Assembly: GCA_027492795.1 (NCBI GenBank)
Contig: JAPUEB010000018.1
Location: 28,769 to 92,768, forward strand
Source of the DNA: Chryseobacterium sp.
Lineage (GTDB): Bacteria > Bacteroidota > Bacteroidia > Flavobacteriales > Weeksellaceae
Reading direction: 5' to 3'
DNA length: 64,000 bases
Position 1 is the first letter of the stretch, and the number at the start of each line of letters is the position of its first letter. Below, one piece after another: positions 34,374 through 42,759 of the stretch. The translations under genes were made by a program, and so were the position numbers. The notes beneath the pieces were generated by a model. It saw only the letters and a program-made list of their open reading frames with translations. It had not been told where the DNA came from and made no database searches.

Positions 34374-35021
34374 ATGAAGAATATTATATCAAAAATAGTT
34401 TTAGGAAGTTTCGTAATCGGAGCAATTGGTTTTGCAAGCGCACAAAAGATTGATGCAAAATCTAAACAAATTTTGGATGCCGTAACCAACAATTATAACT
34501 CCAAGCAAAATTCCTACTTCAAATTTACCTTTGGAAGTGGTACCAACGGACAGGTTACCAAAACAGAGCCTGGAATTTATTATACTGCAGGTGGAAAATA
34601 CAAGTTGAAAATCATGGGAACAGAACAAATTTTCGATGGCAGTAAAATCTACAATATCAATGAAGAAGATATGGAAGTTACCATCGCAAAACCAAATAGT
34701 GGCGATACTATGTTTTCTCCTATCAATTATCTAACCTCTTACCGTAAAGACTATAATGTGAGTTATGTAGGAAGAAGAAATGTAAACGGTGTAAATGCAG
34801 ATTTCATCAAGCTTACCCCTGTTAAGAACAACGGTTTGAAACACGTTTATCTCTTCGTAGATTCCGCTAAAAAACAGATGGTAAAACTGGAACAACATGG
34901 TACGAATAAAGATGTAGCCGTAATTGCCATAAAAGAATATAAAGAAAACCAAACATTGAGTTCGGATATGTTTACCTTCAACAAGGCAAAGTTTCAAAAT
35001 TATGTTGTTACCGAACTATAA
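34374..35021 (+). CDS. lolA: LolA-like outer-membrane lipoprotein carrier protein
   Basis: A 215-residue periplasmic protein with signal peptide MKNIISKIVLGSFVIGAIGFASA. The body fits LolA: a half-open beta-barrel with YYTAGGKYKLKIMGTEQIFDGSKIYNINEE, then TPVKNNGLKHVYLFVDSAKK and VAVIAIKEYKENQTLSSDMFTFN. LolA ferries lipoproteins from the inner to the outer membrane. In Flavobacteria it commonly sits next to ftsK; here the toxin-antitoxin pair separates them. It is followed by a terminator and the LptF/G gene. Confidence 0.85.
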   Translation: MKNIISKIVLGSFVIGAIGFASAQKIDAKSKQILDAVTNNYNSKQNSYFKFTFGSGTNGQVTKTEPGIYYTAGGKYKLKIMGTEQIFDGSKIYNINEEDMEVTIAKPNSGDTMFSPINYLTSYRKDYNVSYVGRRNVNGVNADFIKLTPVKNNGLKHVYLFVDSAKKQMVKLEQHGTNKDVAVIAIKEYKENQTLSSDMFTFNKAKFQNYVVTEL

Positions 35022-35032
35022 TCCTCACCCAA

Positions 35033-35058
35033 CCCTCTCCAAAGGAGAGGGCTTTTTT
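35033..35058 (+). terminator. Terminator after lolA
   Basis: ccctctcc (35033-35040) and ggagaggg (35044-35051) form a perfect stem followed by cttttttat. Confidence 0.8.
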
Positions 35059-35064
35059 ATTTTC

Positions 35065-35097
35065 TTTGAAGATTGAAGGAGTTTTTTCTTAATTTTG
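35065..35097 (+). promoter_or_regulatory. Promoter of the LptF/G gene
   Basis: TTTG at 35065-35068 lies 21 nt before a perfect -7 element TAATTTTG (35090-35097). The ATG is at 35102, so the transcript would have almost no leader. Confidence 0.6.
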
Positions 35098-35101
35098 GGG
35101 C

Positions 35102-36562
35102 ATGTTTAATATTTTAGACCGGTACATTATAAAAACTTTCTTCGGACCGTTCCTTTTTATCTTTAGCGTTTTATTCTTCATCTTCATGGTGAATATTGTT
35201 TGGATACAATTGGGGCAAATAATGGGGAAAGGGATGACGTATTTTGAAATTGGTAAACTGCTGTTTTACGCAAGTGCGAGTGTGGTAAATATGGTTCTGC
35301 CTTTAACGATACTGCTTTCGTCCATTATGACTTTTGGAGAATTTGGGGAGCGATACGAACTTGCCGCCATGAAAGCAGCAGGAACTTCACTTACCAGAAT
35401 TATGGCGCCGCTTTTTATTGTTTCTATTTTTTTATCTTTCATACTCTATCTTTTCTCCAATAATATTACCCCCGATTTTCAAAAAAAGGCGATTAATATG
35501 CGTTACAGTATTGCTGTAACAAAACCTGCACTTAACTTTACTGAAGGAAGTTTTTTGGACCAAATTCCGGGTTACGTAGTGAAGTTTGACAAAATTTATG
35601 GCGAAAATGCTGAAAATCTTGAAGGTGTGTATATTCATAAAAAAGCGAGCGCCTACGAAAACCAGCGAACTATACGCGCCAAAAAAGGGAAAATAACAAT
35701 AGCCAAGGAAAACAGCAATTATCTAAAACTTCTGCTTTTTGATGGCCATATCTTTGAAGAAGATTTTGCCAATAAAGATTATAATACCCGTATCAACCAA
35801 CCTGACCAAGCAATTAAGTTTGATACATTAACTTCTTTTTTCGACATTAGCGAAATCATAAACAAAGCTATAGAACAGGAAAGAATTACGGATGATTATC
35901 GTTTTCAAACATTCAAACAGCTCTATAGCACTATTGATAAGACAAAAAAAGAAAACACAAAGTCTTTTAATAACATCAATTCGGATCTTGTGGGACAATT
36001 AAGTCCTTATCTAAATTATATCGAGAAAAGCCAAAAATTCACAAAACCAATACAACCACAATATAAGCTTGATACCCTTAAAAATAAAAAGCAACTGGAA
36101 GTTATTGCCAATGCCTACAATAAAATTGATGCACTGAAAATTACCGCTAAAAACCGTGAAGCCGAAATCAACCCGATGTTGAAAAGCTATAGCCGTATTG
36201 TGATGTATCAGCAAAGAATTATTGCATTTTCTGTTACCTGTATCATTTTTTTCTTAATTGGCGCAAGCCTTGGTTCCATCATACGTAAAGGAGGAATGGG
36301 ATTTCCTGTGGTGATAGCTATTATAATCTTCATTGTTTTTTATGTGATGAACCTTTCCGTAGAAAACCTTGCCTGGGACGGATCAATGAATCCATATCTT
36401 GCAACATGGCTTCCCAACATGGTTCTTCTGCCTTTTGGTGCTTGGCTGACGTATAAAGCACTTACGGACTCGCAACTTTTCGATATAGAAAAATACAAAG
36501 CCTTGCTGAAACCGCTTACTGAAAGATTTTCAAAAAAGAAGGAACATCAACGTTATCAATAA
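35102..36562 (+). CDS. LptF/LptG family LPS-export permease
   Basis: A 486-residue protein with three N-terminal TM segments, a large periplasmic beta-jellyroll (about residues 120-340, including ITIAKENSNYLKLLLFDGHIFEE) and three C-terminal TM segments, the plan of LptF/LptG. These permeases work with LptB ATPase to pull lipopolysaccharide out of the inner membrane. The N-terminus MFNILDRYIIKTFFGPFLFIF is typical. The periplasmic domain carries a helical insertion rich in Lys and Asn. I cannot decide between F and G; Bacteroidetes often have separate loci for each. Confidence 0.88.
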   Translation: MFNILDRYIIKTFFGPFLFIFSVLFFIFMVNIVWIQLGQIMGKGMTYFEIGKLLFYASASVVNMVLPLTILLSSIMTFGEFGERYELAAMKAAGTSLTRIMAPLFIVSIFLSFILYLFSNNITPDFQKKAINMRYSIAVTKPALNFTEGSFLDQIPGYVVKFDKIYGENAENLEGVYIHKKASAYENQRTIRAKKGKITIAKENSNYLKLLLFDGHIFEEDFANKDYNTRINQPDQAIKFDTLTSFFDISEIINKAIEQERITDDYRFQTFKQLYSTIDKTKKENTKSFNNINSDLVGQLSPYLNYIEKSQKFTKPIQPQYKLDTLKNKKQLEVIANAYNKIDALKITAKNREAEINPMLKSYSRIVMYQQRIIAFSVTCIIFFLIGASLGSIIRKGGMGFPVVIAIIIFIVFYVMNLSVENLAWDGSMNPYLATWLPNMVLLPFGAWLTYKALTDSQLFDIEKYKALLKPLTERFSKKKEHQRYQ

Positions 36563-36564
36563 AA

Positions 36565-36594
36565 AATGCCGGAATTTTCCGGCATTATTCATTT
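36565..36594 (-). terminator. Terminator after frr
   Basis: aatgccggaa and ttccggcatt (36565-36574, 36577-36586) form a perfect palindrome. On the minus strand it is followed by six T, so it mainly serves frr; on plus it could stop the LptF/G transcript. Confidence 0.75.
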
Positions 36595-36606
36595 ATTTTC
36601 TGTGAA

Positions 36607-37161
36607 TTAAACTTTCAAAATATCTGCTTCCTTTACCTTAAGGTGATCGTCGCATAACTTCACATATTTGTCCGTAAGCTCCTGTATTTCGCCTTCAGTA
36701 TCTTTTACGATATCTTCAGAAACTCCTTCCAGTTTTTTAAGCTCTTTCATACCATCGTGGCGTGCATTGCGAACGGTAACTTTTGTTTGCTCGGATTCAC
36801 CTTTTGCCTGTTTTGCAAGCTCTCTTCTTCTTTCCTCGGTAAGCGGCGGAACATTCAAAATAATAACATCTCCGTTGTTGGAGGGTGCAAACCCCAAATT
36901 TGAGTCAATAATTGCCTTTTCAATAGGTTTTATCGCAGATCTGTCCCAGGGTTGGATGGAAATTGTCATTGCATCGGGAACCGAAATATTTGCAACTTGG
37001 TTTAGAGGCGTCATTGCACCATAATATTCCACCATTACATCCTGAACCATAGATGTAGACGCTCTTCCTGCACGAATTTTCTGAAAAGCATGATCCAAAT
37101 GTTTTATAGCTGCTTCCATTTCCTGCTTTACCATGTCGATGATCATCTTAATTTCTTCCAT
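36607..37161 (-). CDS. frr: Ribosome recycling factor
   Basis: Splits the post-termination ribosome together with EF-G. The 184-residue protein has the classic pattern: an N-terminal helix then KIRAGRASTSMVQDVMVEYYG, PLNQVANISVPDAMTISIQPWD, AIEKAIIDSNLGFAPSNNGDV-like sequence, and PPLTEERRRELAKQAK near the middle, ending in the long helical domain. It follows pyrH in the usual order with a 42-bp gap on the same strand. Confidence 0.95.
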   Translation of the reverse strand: MEEIKMIIDMVKQEMEAAIKHLDHAFQKIRAGRASTSMVQDVMVEYYGAMTPLNQVANISVPDAMTISIQPWDRSAIKPIEKAIIDSNLGFAPSNNGDVIILNVPPLTEERRRELAKQAKGESEQTKVTVRNARHDGMKELKKLEGVSEDIVKDTEGEIQELTDKYVKLCDDHLKVKEADILKV

Positions 37162-37203
37162 ATCTTAATTTATTTTTTAGTTAAATCAATAATTTTGGTT
37201 GTT

Positions 37204-37911
37204 TTAAAGGTTTACGAGCGTACCCACATTTTCTCCCTGTACAATTTTAAGCAAATTACCCTCTTTATTCATATCGAAAACGATGATTGGGAGTTTATTT
37301 TCATGACTCAACGTAAATGCCGTCATATCCATCACTTTAAGGTTTTTATCAAATACTTCCTCAAAGGTTAAAGAATTATATTTCACTGCATTTGCATTTT
37401 TTTCGGGATCGCTGTCGTAAATTCCGTCAACTCTGGTTCCCTTTAAAATTACATCTGCCCCAATTTCGATGGCTCGCAAAGTAGCGGCAGTATCTGTGGT
37501 GAAATAAGGATTACCCGTTCCTGCGCCAAAAATTACCACTCTACCTTTTTCCAAATGCCTTACAGCTCTTCTTTTGATGAAAGGTTCGGCAACTTTGTCC
37601 ATTTCTATGGCACTTTGCAGGCGGGTTTTTATTCCTGCGTCTTCCAAAGCTCCCTGCAATGCCATTCCGTTGATTACAGTTGCAAGCATTCCCATATAGT
37701 CACCCTGAACCCTGTCCATTCCTTTAGCTGCACCTGCCAATCCACGGAAAATATTTCCTCCTCCAATTACTATGGCAACTTCACATCCCATTTCTACTAC
37801 TTTTCTTATTTCCTGCGCATACTCCTGCAGCCTTTCATTATCAATCCCATACTGTCGGTTTCCCATTAGTGCTTCTCCGCTTAGTTTCAGAAGGATTCTT
37901 TTATATTTCAT
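37204..37911 (-). CDS. pyrH: UMP kinase
   Basis: Phosphorylates UMP to UDP; member of the amino-acid kinase fold. The start [18 protein letters not shown], the loop [16 protein letters not shown], and [13 protein letters not shown] and [16 protein letters not shown] are diagnostic. I chose the ATG at 37911 (235 residues); a TTG at 37917 would only add two residues. It heads the pyrH-frr operon and faces away from porQ. Confidence 0.95.
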   Translation of the reverse strand: MKYKRILLKLSGEALMGNRQYGIDNERLQEYAQEIRKVVEMGCEVAIVIGGGNIFRGLAGAAKGMDRVQGDYMGMLATVINGMALQGALEDAGIKTRLQSAIEMDKVAEPFIKRRAVRHLEKGRVVIFGAGTGNPYFTTDTAATLRAIEIGADVILKGTRVDGIYDSDPEKNANAVKYNSLTFEEVFDKNLKVMDMTAFTLSHENKLPIIVFDMNKEGNLLKIVQGENVGTLVNL

Positions 37912-38022
37912 TTTCAATTTTTATTTTTCTTAATTAAAAAACTTTAATAATTGCAAATATAAGGAAATGCCAATAATTTGATAAAAAGATTTGATTATAG
38001 TGTGAAATAATTGGCTAAAAAT

Positions 38023-38052
38023 TTTGATAAGTTTCAAAAAGGATTATTTTTG
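38023..38052 (+). promoter_or_regulatory. porQ promoter
   Basis: TTTG (38023-38026) is followed after 18 nt by a perfect -7 element TATTTTTG (38045-38052). It lies inside the upstream part of the long ORF from 38011, so the true start must be later. Confidence 0.6.
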
Positions 38053-38070
38053 CAATACATTATTACCGTT

Positions 38071-39063
38071 TTGAAGAAGATAATTCTATCTATATGCCTA
38101 TTTTCAGGATTTGCCATCGCTGCACAATCCGGCGAAAACGTTTATCCTTTCATGAATCTTCCTGTATCTGCAAGACAGGCTGCTTTAGGTGGGGACGCAG
38201 TCTCAATAATGGATACGGATGTAAATTTTACAGCTGTAAACCCAGCATTGCTGAACGAGGAAATGCATAAAAGAATATCTGTAAATGCTGCTACCTATCT
38301 TGCTGATTCAAAGTACGGCACAATTAATTATGCTCATGTTTTTGAAAAAGGCCATATGATTTCTGCCAATGCACGTTATATGAACTACGGAAAAATGCCG
38401 CGAACCGACGAGGCAGGCTTTATCAATGGAGAGTTTGGCGCTTACGATGCTGCAATAGGTGCAGGTTATGCCTATAATTTTGAAAAAGAATGGACAATAG
38501 GTGCTAACGTAAATCTTATCAATTCTCAAATTGATAATTATACCTCAATGGCGGTAGCCGGAAATTTTGGAGTTGCCTACCATTTCGAAAAAAATAAGGA
38601 AACCTTAGGTTTGGTTGCAAGAAATTTCGGATATCAATTCAAAACTTTCAATGGTGAACGCGAGCGACTTCCGTTTCGGGTTGATTTGGGATATACCAAA
38701 ATTTTGAAAAAATTTCCCGCCGCCATCACAATTACCGCTCATGATTTGCAGCAATTGAATATCTCCTCCACTTACAACAGCAACGGACAGGAAATTAGAT
38801 GGACCAGAAAACTGCTTGACCATTTTTCATTGGGCGCAGAAATTTTCCCTGAAAAGGCTTTCAATATCAGGCTTGGGTACAACATTAAACGAGGAAATGA
38901 ACTTTCGGTGGTAGATCAGCGAAGTTTTGCTGGAATTTCAGCAGGATTCGGTATAAAATTCAATAAGATTAAAATAGATTTTGCCCATGCAAGATACCAT
39001 AATTCAGGAAATATGAATATATTGGGCGTTACTATAGATATGAGTGGAAATCGTTACGATTAA
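38071..39063 (+). CDS. porQ: Type IX secretion system protein PorQ
   Basis: Outer-membrane-associated protein of the type IX secretion system, part of the attachment machinery that anchors secreted proteins. The start is a TTG at 38071: it gives a good signal peptide (MKKIILSICLFSGFAIAAQ) and lies about 18 nt after a well-formed promoter; the longer reading from 38011 would start upstream of that promoter. The mature part has the PorQ/PorV-like beginning VYPFMNLPVSARQAALGGD and alternating beta strands ending IKIDFAHARYHNSGNMNILG. cmk follows, a usual PorQ neighbour. Confidence 0.88.
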   Translation: MKKIILSICLFSGFAIAAQSGENVYPFMNLPVSARQAALGGDAVSIMDTDVNFTAVNPALLNEEMHKRISVNAATYLADSKYGTINYAHVFEKGHMISANARYMNYGKMPRTDEAGFINGEFGAYDAAIGAGYAYNFEKEWTIGANVNLINSQIDNYTSMAVAGNFGVAYHFEKNKETLGLVARNFGYQFKTFNGERERLPFRVDLGYTKILKKFPAAITITAHDLQQLNISSTYNSNGQEIRWTRKLLDHFSLGAEIFPEKAFNIRLGYNIKRGNELSVVDQRSFAGISAGFGIKFNKIKIDFAHARYHNSGNMNILGVTIDMSGNRYD

Positions 39064-39126
39064 TTTTCAAAAAAAGCCTTCATAGGCTTCTCTTGTCTTT
39101 TACTTTTTTTTTCAGAAATTTGTAAT

Positions 39127-39801
39127 ATGAGAAAACCTGTTATTGCCATAGACGGTTATTCGTCCACGGGAAAAAGTTCCATTTCTAAAGACATTGCAAA
39201 AAAAATGGGCTTACTGCACATGGATACCGGTGCTCTTTACAGAGGTATAACCTATTTTGGATTGCAGTTTTGCAAAAAAAGTAATCAAGGGATTGATATA
39301 AAAGTTCTAGTGGAGAGTCTTCCCAAAATAAAACTTGAATTTCGTAATGTGGAGGGTAATTTAATTCTTTTTCTAAACAATGAAGATATTTCTGAAAAAA
39401 TACGCAACCCCGAAGTCTCTGAAAACGTAAGCATTGTAGCTCAACAAAAAGAAGTTCGAGACTTTTTATTGGAAACCCAGCGCTCTATTGCCGAAAAAGG
39501 AGGCGTAATTATGGACGGCAGAGATATTGGGACGGTTGTTCTTCCAGATGCAGACTACAAATTCTTCCTTACTGCCAATGTGGATGAAAGAGCACAGCGT
39601 CGCTTTTTGGAGCTAAAGTCTCTTGGCATAAAAACCGACAAACTGGCAGTAAAGAATAATTTAATAAGTAGGGATAAAATTGACAGTGAACGAGAAGTGG
39701 CCCCATTGAAGAAAGCAGAAGACGCTATACTAATTGATAACAGCGAACTTACAAAAGAAGAAACCATTACTCTTATATTATCTTACCTGAAAGACATTTA
39801 A
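39127..39801 (+). CDS. cmk: Cytidylate kinase
   Basis: Phosphorylates CMP and dCMP. The P-loop is GYSSTGKSSISKDIAKKM (residues 9-26), then MDTGALYRGITYFGL and DGRDIGTVVLPDADYKFFLTAN are the CMP-binding blocks. At 224 residues the length is normal. It follows porQ after 63 bp, with a weak hairpin at 39070-39092 between them. Confidence 0.95.
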   Translation: MRKPVIAIDGYSSTGKSSISKDIAKKMGLLHMDTGALYRGITYFGLQFCKKSNQGIDIKVLVESLPKIKLEFRNVEGNLILFLNNEDISEKIRNPEVSENVSIVAQQKEVRDFLLETQRSIAEKGGVIMDGRDIGTVVLPDADYKFFLTANVDERAQRRFLELKSLGIKTDKLAVKNNLISRDKIDSEREVAPLKKAEDAILIDNSELTKEETITLILSYLKDI

Positions 39802-39897
39802 CAATTTTTAAGACTGACATTCCGCCATTTGGTATGTTAATTGTTCCAAAAAATAGGAGAAAAATCACTAGTAATTACTAATAAAAAATTAAATAAA

Positions 39898-40278
39898 ATG
39901 TCAAAAAAAGGTAACAACGCTGCTAACATTTTAGCAGGATTATTGGCAGGAGCTGCCGCAGGTGTAATTTTAGGTATGCTTTACGCTCCAGAAGAAGGTA
40001 AAGAAACCAGAAAAAAGATTAAAAACAAAGCAAACGATTTGAAAGATCAAGCTTTGGACCAGTACGGAAAGGCTTCTGAAAAGGCAAAAGAAAAGTATCA
40101 GGAAGTTTCTGAAAAGGTGAAAGACCAGTATGGAAACATCTCATCTACCTTCAAAGAAACCGCAAACAACGTGAAGCATACGGTGAAAGAAGGATACGAC
40201 AAATACAAAGATCAAGCTGTTGCTAAAGCTACAGATGTAGTGAAAGATGTAGAAACTGAACTTGACGGAATGAGATAA
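39898..40278 (+). CDS. YtxH domain protein
   Basis: A 126-residue protein starting MSKKGNNAANILAGLLAGAA: a glycine/alanine-rich hydrophobic segment (about residues 8-31, NILAGLLAGAAAGVILGMLY) followed by APEEGKETRKKIKN, the YtxH signature. The rest is a long, charged amphipathic helix with repeats such as KASEKAKEKYQEVSEKVKDQY. YtxH proteins respond to general or envelope stress; the exact role is unknown. The start at 39898 is chosen because it begins the family domain. It leads a group of small membrane-linked genes. Confidence 0.85.
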   Translation: MSKKGNNAANILAGLLAGAAAGVILGMLYAPEEGKETRKKIKNKANDLKDQALDQYGKASEKAKEKYQEVSEKVKDQYGNISSTFKETANNVKHTVKEGYDKYKDQAVAKATDVVKDVETELDGMR

Positions 40279-40298
40279 TTAAAAATTAAATTTCATGC

Positions 40299-40327
40299 AA
40301 AAAAGGAACTTCTTTGTTCCTTTTTTT
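40299..40327 (+). terminator. Terminator after the YtxH gene
   Basis: aaaaggaac pairs with gttcctttt, followed by further T. Confidence 0.7.
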
Positions 40328-40347
40328 GTAATTTTAATGCATAAACT

Positions 40348-40656
40348 ATGTTAGACATCTTAAAAGACTATACTTCCAAAAGAATTGAACTCTTGAAAAT
40401 GGAAGCTACCGAGAAATCATCTGTAAGCGCAGGAGTTTTGGCTATAATTGTGATGATTGCGGTTTTTGGAATATTTTTTTTAATTTTGTTAAACGTAGGT
40501 TTGGGTTTTCTTATTGGCTCCTATCTTGGTAACTATGCTTACGGTCTGCTGATAATGGCTGGTTTTTATTTATTAATGGTTATCATAGTTCTTTTGAGCA
40601 GAAAGGCCATCAAAAATTTTGTAGCCAATAAAATTATTAAATCTCTAAACACCTAA
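40348..40656 (+). CDS. Phage-holin-family-like membrane protein
   Basis: A 102-residue protein with two long hydrophobic segments (about residues 30-52 and 60-82), preceded by an amphipathic helix (MLDILKDYTSKRIELLKMEATEK) and ended by a basic tail (RKAIKNFVANKIIKSLNT). This is the layout of the holin-3/YqjE-like family, which is common next to YtxH genes and usually not phage-derived. The role is unknown, likely envelope-related. It ends 2 bp before the next gene. Confidence 0.7.
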   Translation: MLDILKDYTSKRIELLKMEATEKSSVSAGVLAIIVMIAVFGIFFLILLNVGLGFLIGSYLGNYAYGLLIMAGFYLLMVIIVLLSRKAIKNFVANKIIKSLNT

Positions 40657-40658
40657 TC

Positions 40659-41156
40659 ATGTCCTACCAATACAATTCGCTGGAAGAACTTCGCAAAAAA
40701 AAGGAACTTTTGAAAAAAGAAATTTCTGATAAGGAAGCACTTCTTACATTCGAAAATACTAAAGAAACTTTGAGCGCAGTAAGCAACGGCTTTACAGATA
40801 AGTATCTGAAAAATGAAGTAGATGAAAACGGAGACACTACTACTGCCATAAAAAAAGAGGCAATAGTAAAAGAAATTTCAAGCAGTGTACGCGAAAAAAT
40901 ACTCAGCAAAAATGCAGTAATGGGATTTGCTGATACAGCAATGAAAGGAGGTGCTTTGGATGATGTGGTAAGATTAGGCGCCGTAGCTTTGGTAGGAAAT
41001 TTTGCAAAAAAAAACATGCGCAGCGCTAGCTGGAAAAATAAACTCATCGGGCTCGCCTTAATTTATCTGGCGCCATTCCTACTTCGGATTATCAGGAAAA
41101 AACTGGAAGATTACCAGAAAAACCGAAGTGTTTCAAGTATGGAACAATTGATATAA
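40659..41156 (+). CDS. Hypothetical protein of the YtxH/holin operon
   Basis: A 165-residue protein with a coiled-coil N-terminus (YNSLEELRKKKELLKKEISDKEALL) and a hydrophobic C-terminal segment (LIGLALIYLAPFLLRII, about residues 130-146) followed by basic residues. I do not recognise a domain. It starts 2 bp after the holin-like gene, so it belongs to that operon and probably sits at the membrane with it. Confidence 0.65.
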   Translation: MSYQYNSLEELRKKKELLKKEISDKEALLTFENTKETLSAVSNGFTDKYLKNEVDENGDTTTAIKKEAIVKEISSSVREKILSKNAVMGFADTAMKGGALDDVVRLGAVALVGNFAKKNMRSASWKNKLIGLALIYLAPFLLRIIRKKLEDYQKNRSVSSMEQLI

Positions 41157-41157
41157 A

Positions 41158-41194
41158 TGAAAAAAGCTTCAGATTTCTCTGAAGCTTTTTTCTT
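41158..41194. terminator. Bidirectional terminator
   Basis: aaaaagcttcag pairs with ctgaagctttttt between the convergent ends of the hypothetical gene and the thioredoxin-like gene. Confidence 0.85.
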
Positions 41195-41780
41195 ATTTTC
41201 TGGCAATCCATCTATTCAAAAATTCTTTCACTTTTTCTACACTGTAGCCTTTATCCTCCTCCAGCTGTCCTGTTTCCTGCGTGTGGATCAGCTTTCCATT
41301 TTTATCCAAAACCAAAAGTACCGGATAGCCAAATTTTTTGCCCGGATCTCCATACTTTGCGAAAATCTTTTCGTTTTTATTTTCCGGAGAATAATTCAGA
41401 TGGTAATAAAGGTATTCTTGATCTACAATTTCTTTCAGTTCAGGAGTGGTATTCAAAAAATTATTGAATCTTAAACACCATATACACCAGTTACCACCCG
41501 CCTGTAAAATAATATTTTTATTCTCTTTTCGAGCCTGTTTCACCAAGTTTGCAATTTTTTCTTCAGCATTTTCTTTATCATTGTAGGGTTTCGGCAGTTT
41601 TGCTTTTTCTGCATCAGCAGCTTTCTTTTTTTCGGCAGCAATTGCAGCACTGTCTGTTAAAACTTTTTCTGTAGATTTTGTTTTATCTAATGAGGTGCTA
41701 TTTTCCGGTTTTTGGGAACATGCAACGGTAAACGTAAAAGCGCATATAACGAGAATTGATGTATTTCTAATATTCTTCAT
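41193..41780 (-). CDS. Thioredoxin-fold lipoprotein
   Basis: A 195-residue protein with a lipobox-like N-terminus (VICAFTFTVACSQ; the Cys is residue 21), so likely lipid-anchored. A Lys/Ala-rich linker (about 45-70) leads to a thioredoxin-like domain with an active-site pair WCIWC (about residue 100). The C-terminal part has GYPVLLVLDKNGKLIHTQETGQLEEDKGY, with the cis-Pro loop. It probably exchanges disulfides in the periplasm, DsbD/thiol-reductase style. It stands alone on the minus strand. Confidence 0.8.
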   Translation of the reverse strand: MKNIRNTSILVICAFTFTVACSQKPENSTSLDKTKSTEKVLTDSAAIAAEKKKAADAEKAKLPKPYNDKENAEEKIANLVKQARKENKNIILQAGGNWCIWCLRFNNFLNTTPELKEIVDQEYLYYHLNYSPENKNEKIFAKYGDPGKKFGYPVLLVLDKNGKLIHTQETGQLEEDKGYSVEKVKEFLNRWIARK

Positions 41781-41865
41781 AAAAAGATTTTGCCCAAAAA
41801 TAGAAAATGTTTCCCATAGATTAAAAAAATATTCTTTTAATTATCATTAAATTTGCATCCTCATT

Positions 41866-42759
41866 ATGAAAGCAGTTTTTTATGCCATAGTACTTTTTTC
41901 AAAATTGCCGCTTAAGGTACTGTACTTCATTTCCGATATCCTATATGTTCTCATCTTTCATATTGCAGGTTATAGGAAGAATGTGGTGATGGAAAACCTT
42001 AAAAATTCCTTTCCAGAAAAAAAAGATGCAGAGCTTAAGGAAATATGTAAGAATTTTTATAAAAACTTTTCAGATTATCTGGTTGAAACTGCAAAATCCT
42101 TTACCGTTTCTGCTGATGAACTAAAAGTAAGGGTTCAGCACATCAACCGCGACCTTTTTGAAGAAGCTCATGCCAATGGCAAGAACATCATCCTTCTCAC
42201 CGGGCATGTTTTCAACTGGGAATGGTTTACCGCACTTGCAACAATGGTTCCACAGGAGCATTGCTACCCTGTATATCGCAAAATGCAAAACCCTTTTTGG
42301 AACGAAAAAATTAAAAACATCCGGAATGCACACGGAAATGAAGCGGTGGAGGCAGAAGAGGTCATAAAACATATTTTCCGCAACAAAAATGACGGAAACT
42401 CCATATATATGTTTGTTGCTGATCAAACTCCACATGTTGCGCTTGTAGATTATGGACTTAAATTCCTTAATCAAAAAACTCCTGCATTTATAGGGTACGA
42501 CAAACTGGCAACACGTATGGATTTTGTTTTTTTGTATTGCGATATGAAAAAGGTGAAACGTGGTTTTTATCAGGTGAATTACTACAGAATAATGCCTGAA
42601 GGTGAGAAATTTGTTGAAAATGAAGTCGTAAGAAAATTTCATAAACTTCTTGAAAACACCATCAATAAAAGACCCGATAATTACCTTTGGAGCCATAGAA
42701 AATGGAAAAACGGCTACGCCATAAAGCGTTTTGACGAAACAGATTTAAAAAGTTCATGA
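41866..42759 (+). CDS. Lipid A acyltransferase (LpxL/HtrB family)
   Basis: Transfers acyl chains to lipid A. The 297-residue protein has an N-terminal membrane segment and the family HX4E motif in GHVFNWEW (His about 113), with LYFISDILYVLIFHIAGYRKNVV before and a C-terminal SHRKWKNGYA. A perfect -7 element TAAATTTG is at 41848-41855, 10 nt before the ATG. It overlaps the next gene (GT2) by 4 nt, so the two are translated together. The exact acyl donor is unknown. Confidence 0.88.
   Translation: MKAVFYAIVLFSKLPLKVLYFISDILYVLIFHIAGYRKNVVMENLKNSFPEKKDAELKEICKNFYKNFSDYLVETAKSFTVSADELKVRVQHINRDLFEEAHANGKNIILLTGHVFNWEWFTALATMVPQEHCYPVYRKMQNPFWNEKIKNIRNAHGNEAVEAEEVIKHIFRNKNDGNSIYMFVADQTPHVALVDYGLKFLNQKTPAFIGYDKLATRMDFVFLYCDMKKVKRGFYQVNYYRIMPEGEKFVENEVVRKFHKLLENTINKRPDNYLWSHRKWKNGYAIKRFDETDLKSS

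Noticed and set aside
42121..42696. A 191-codon minus-strand ORF opposite the LpxL gene
   Set aside because: Antisense to the conserved acyltransferase domain, no signature of its own.
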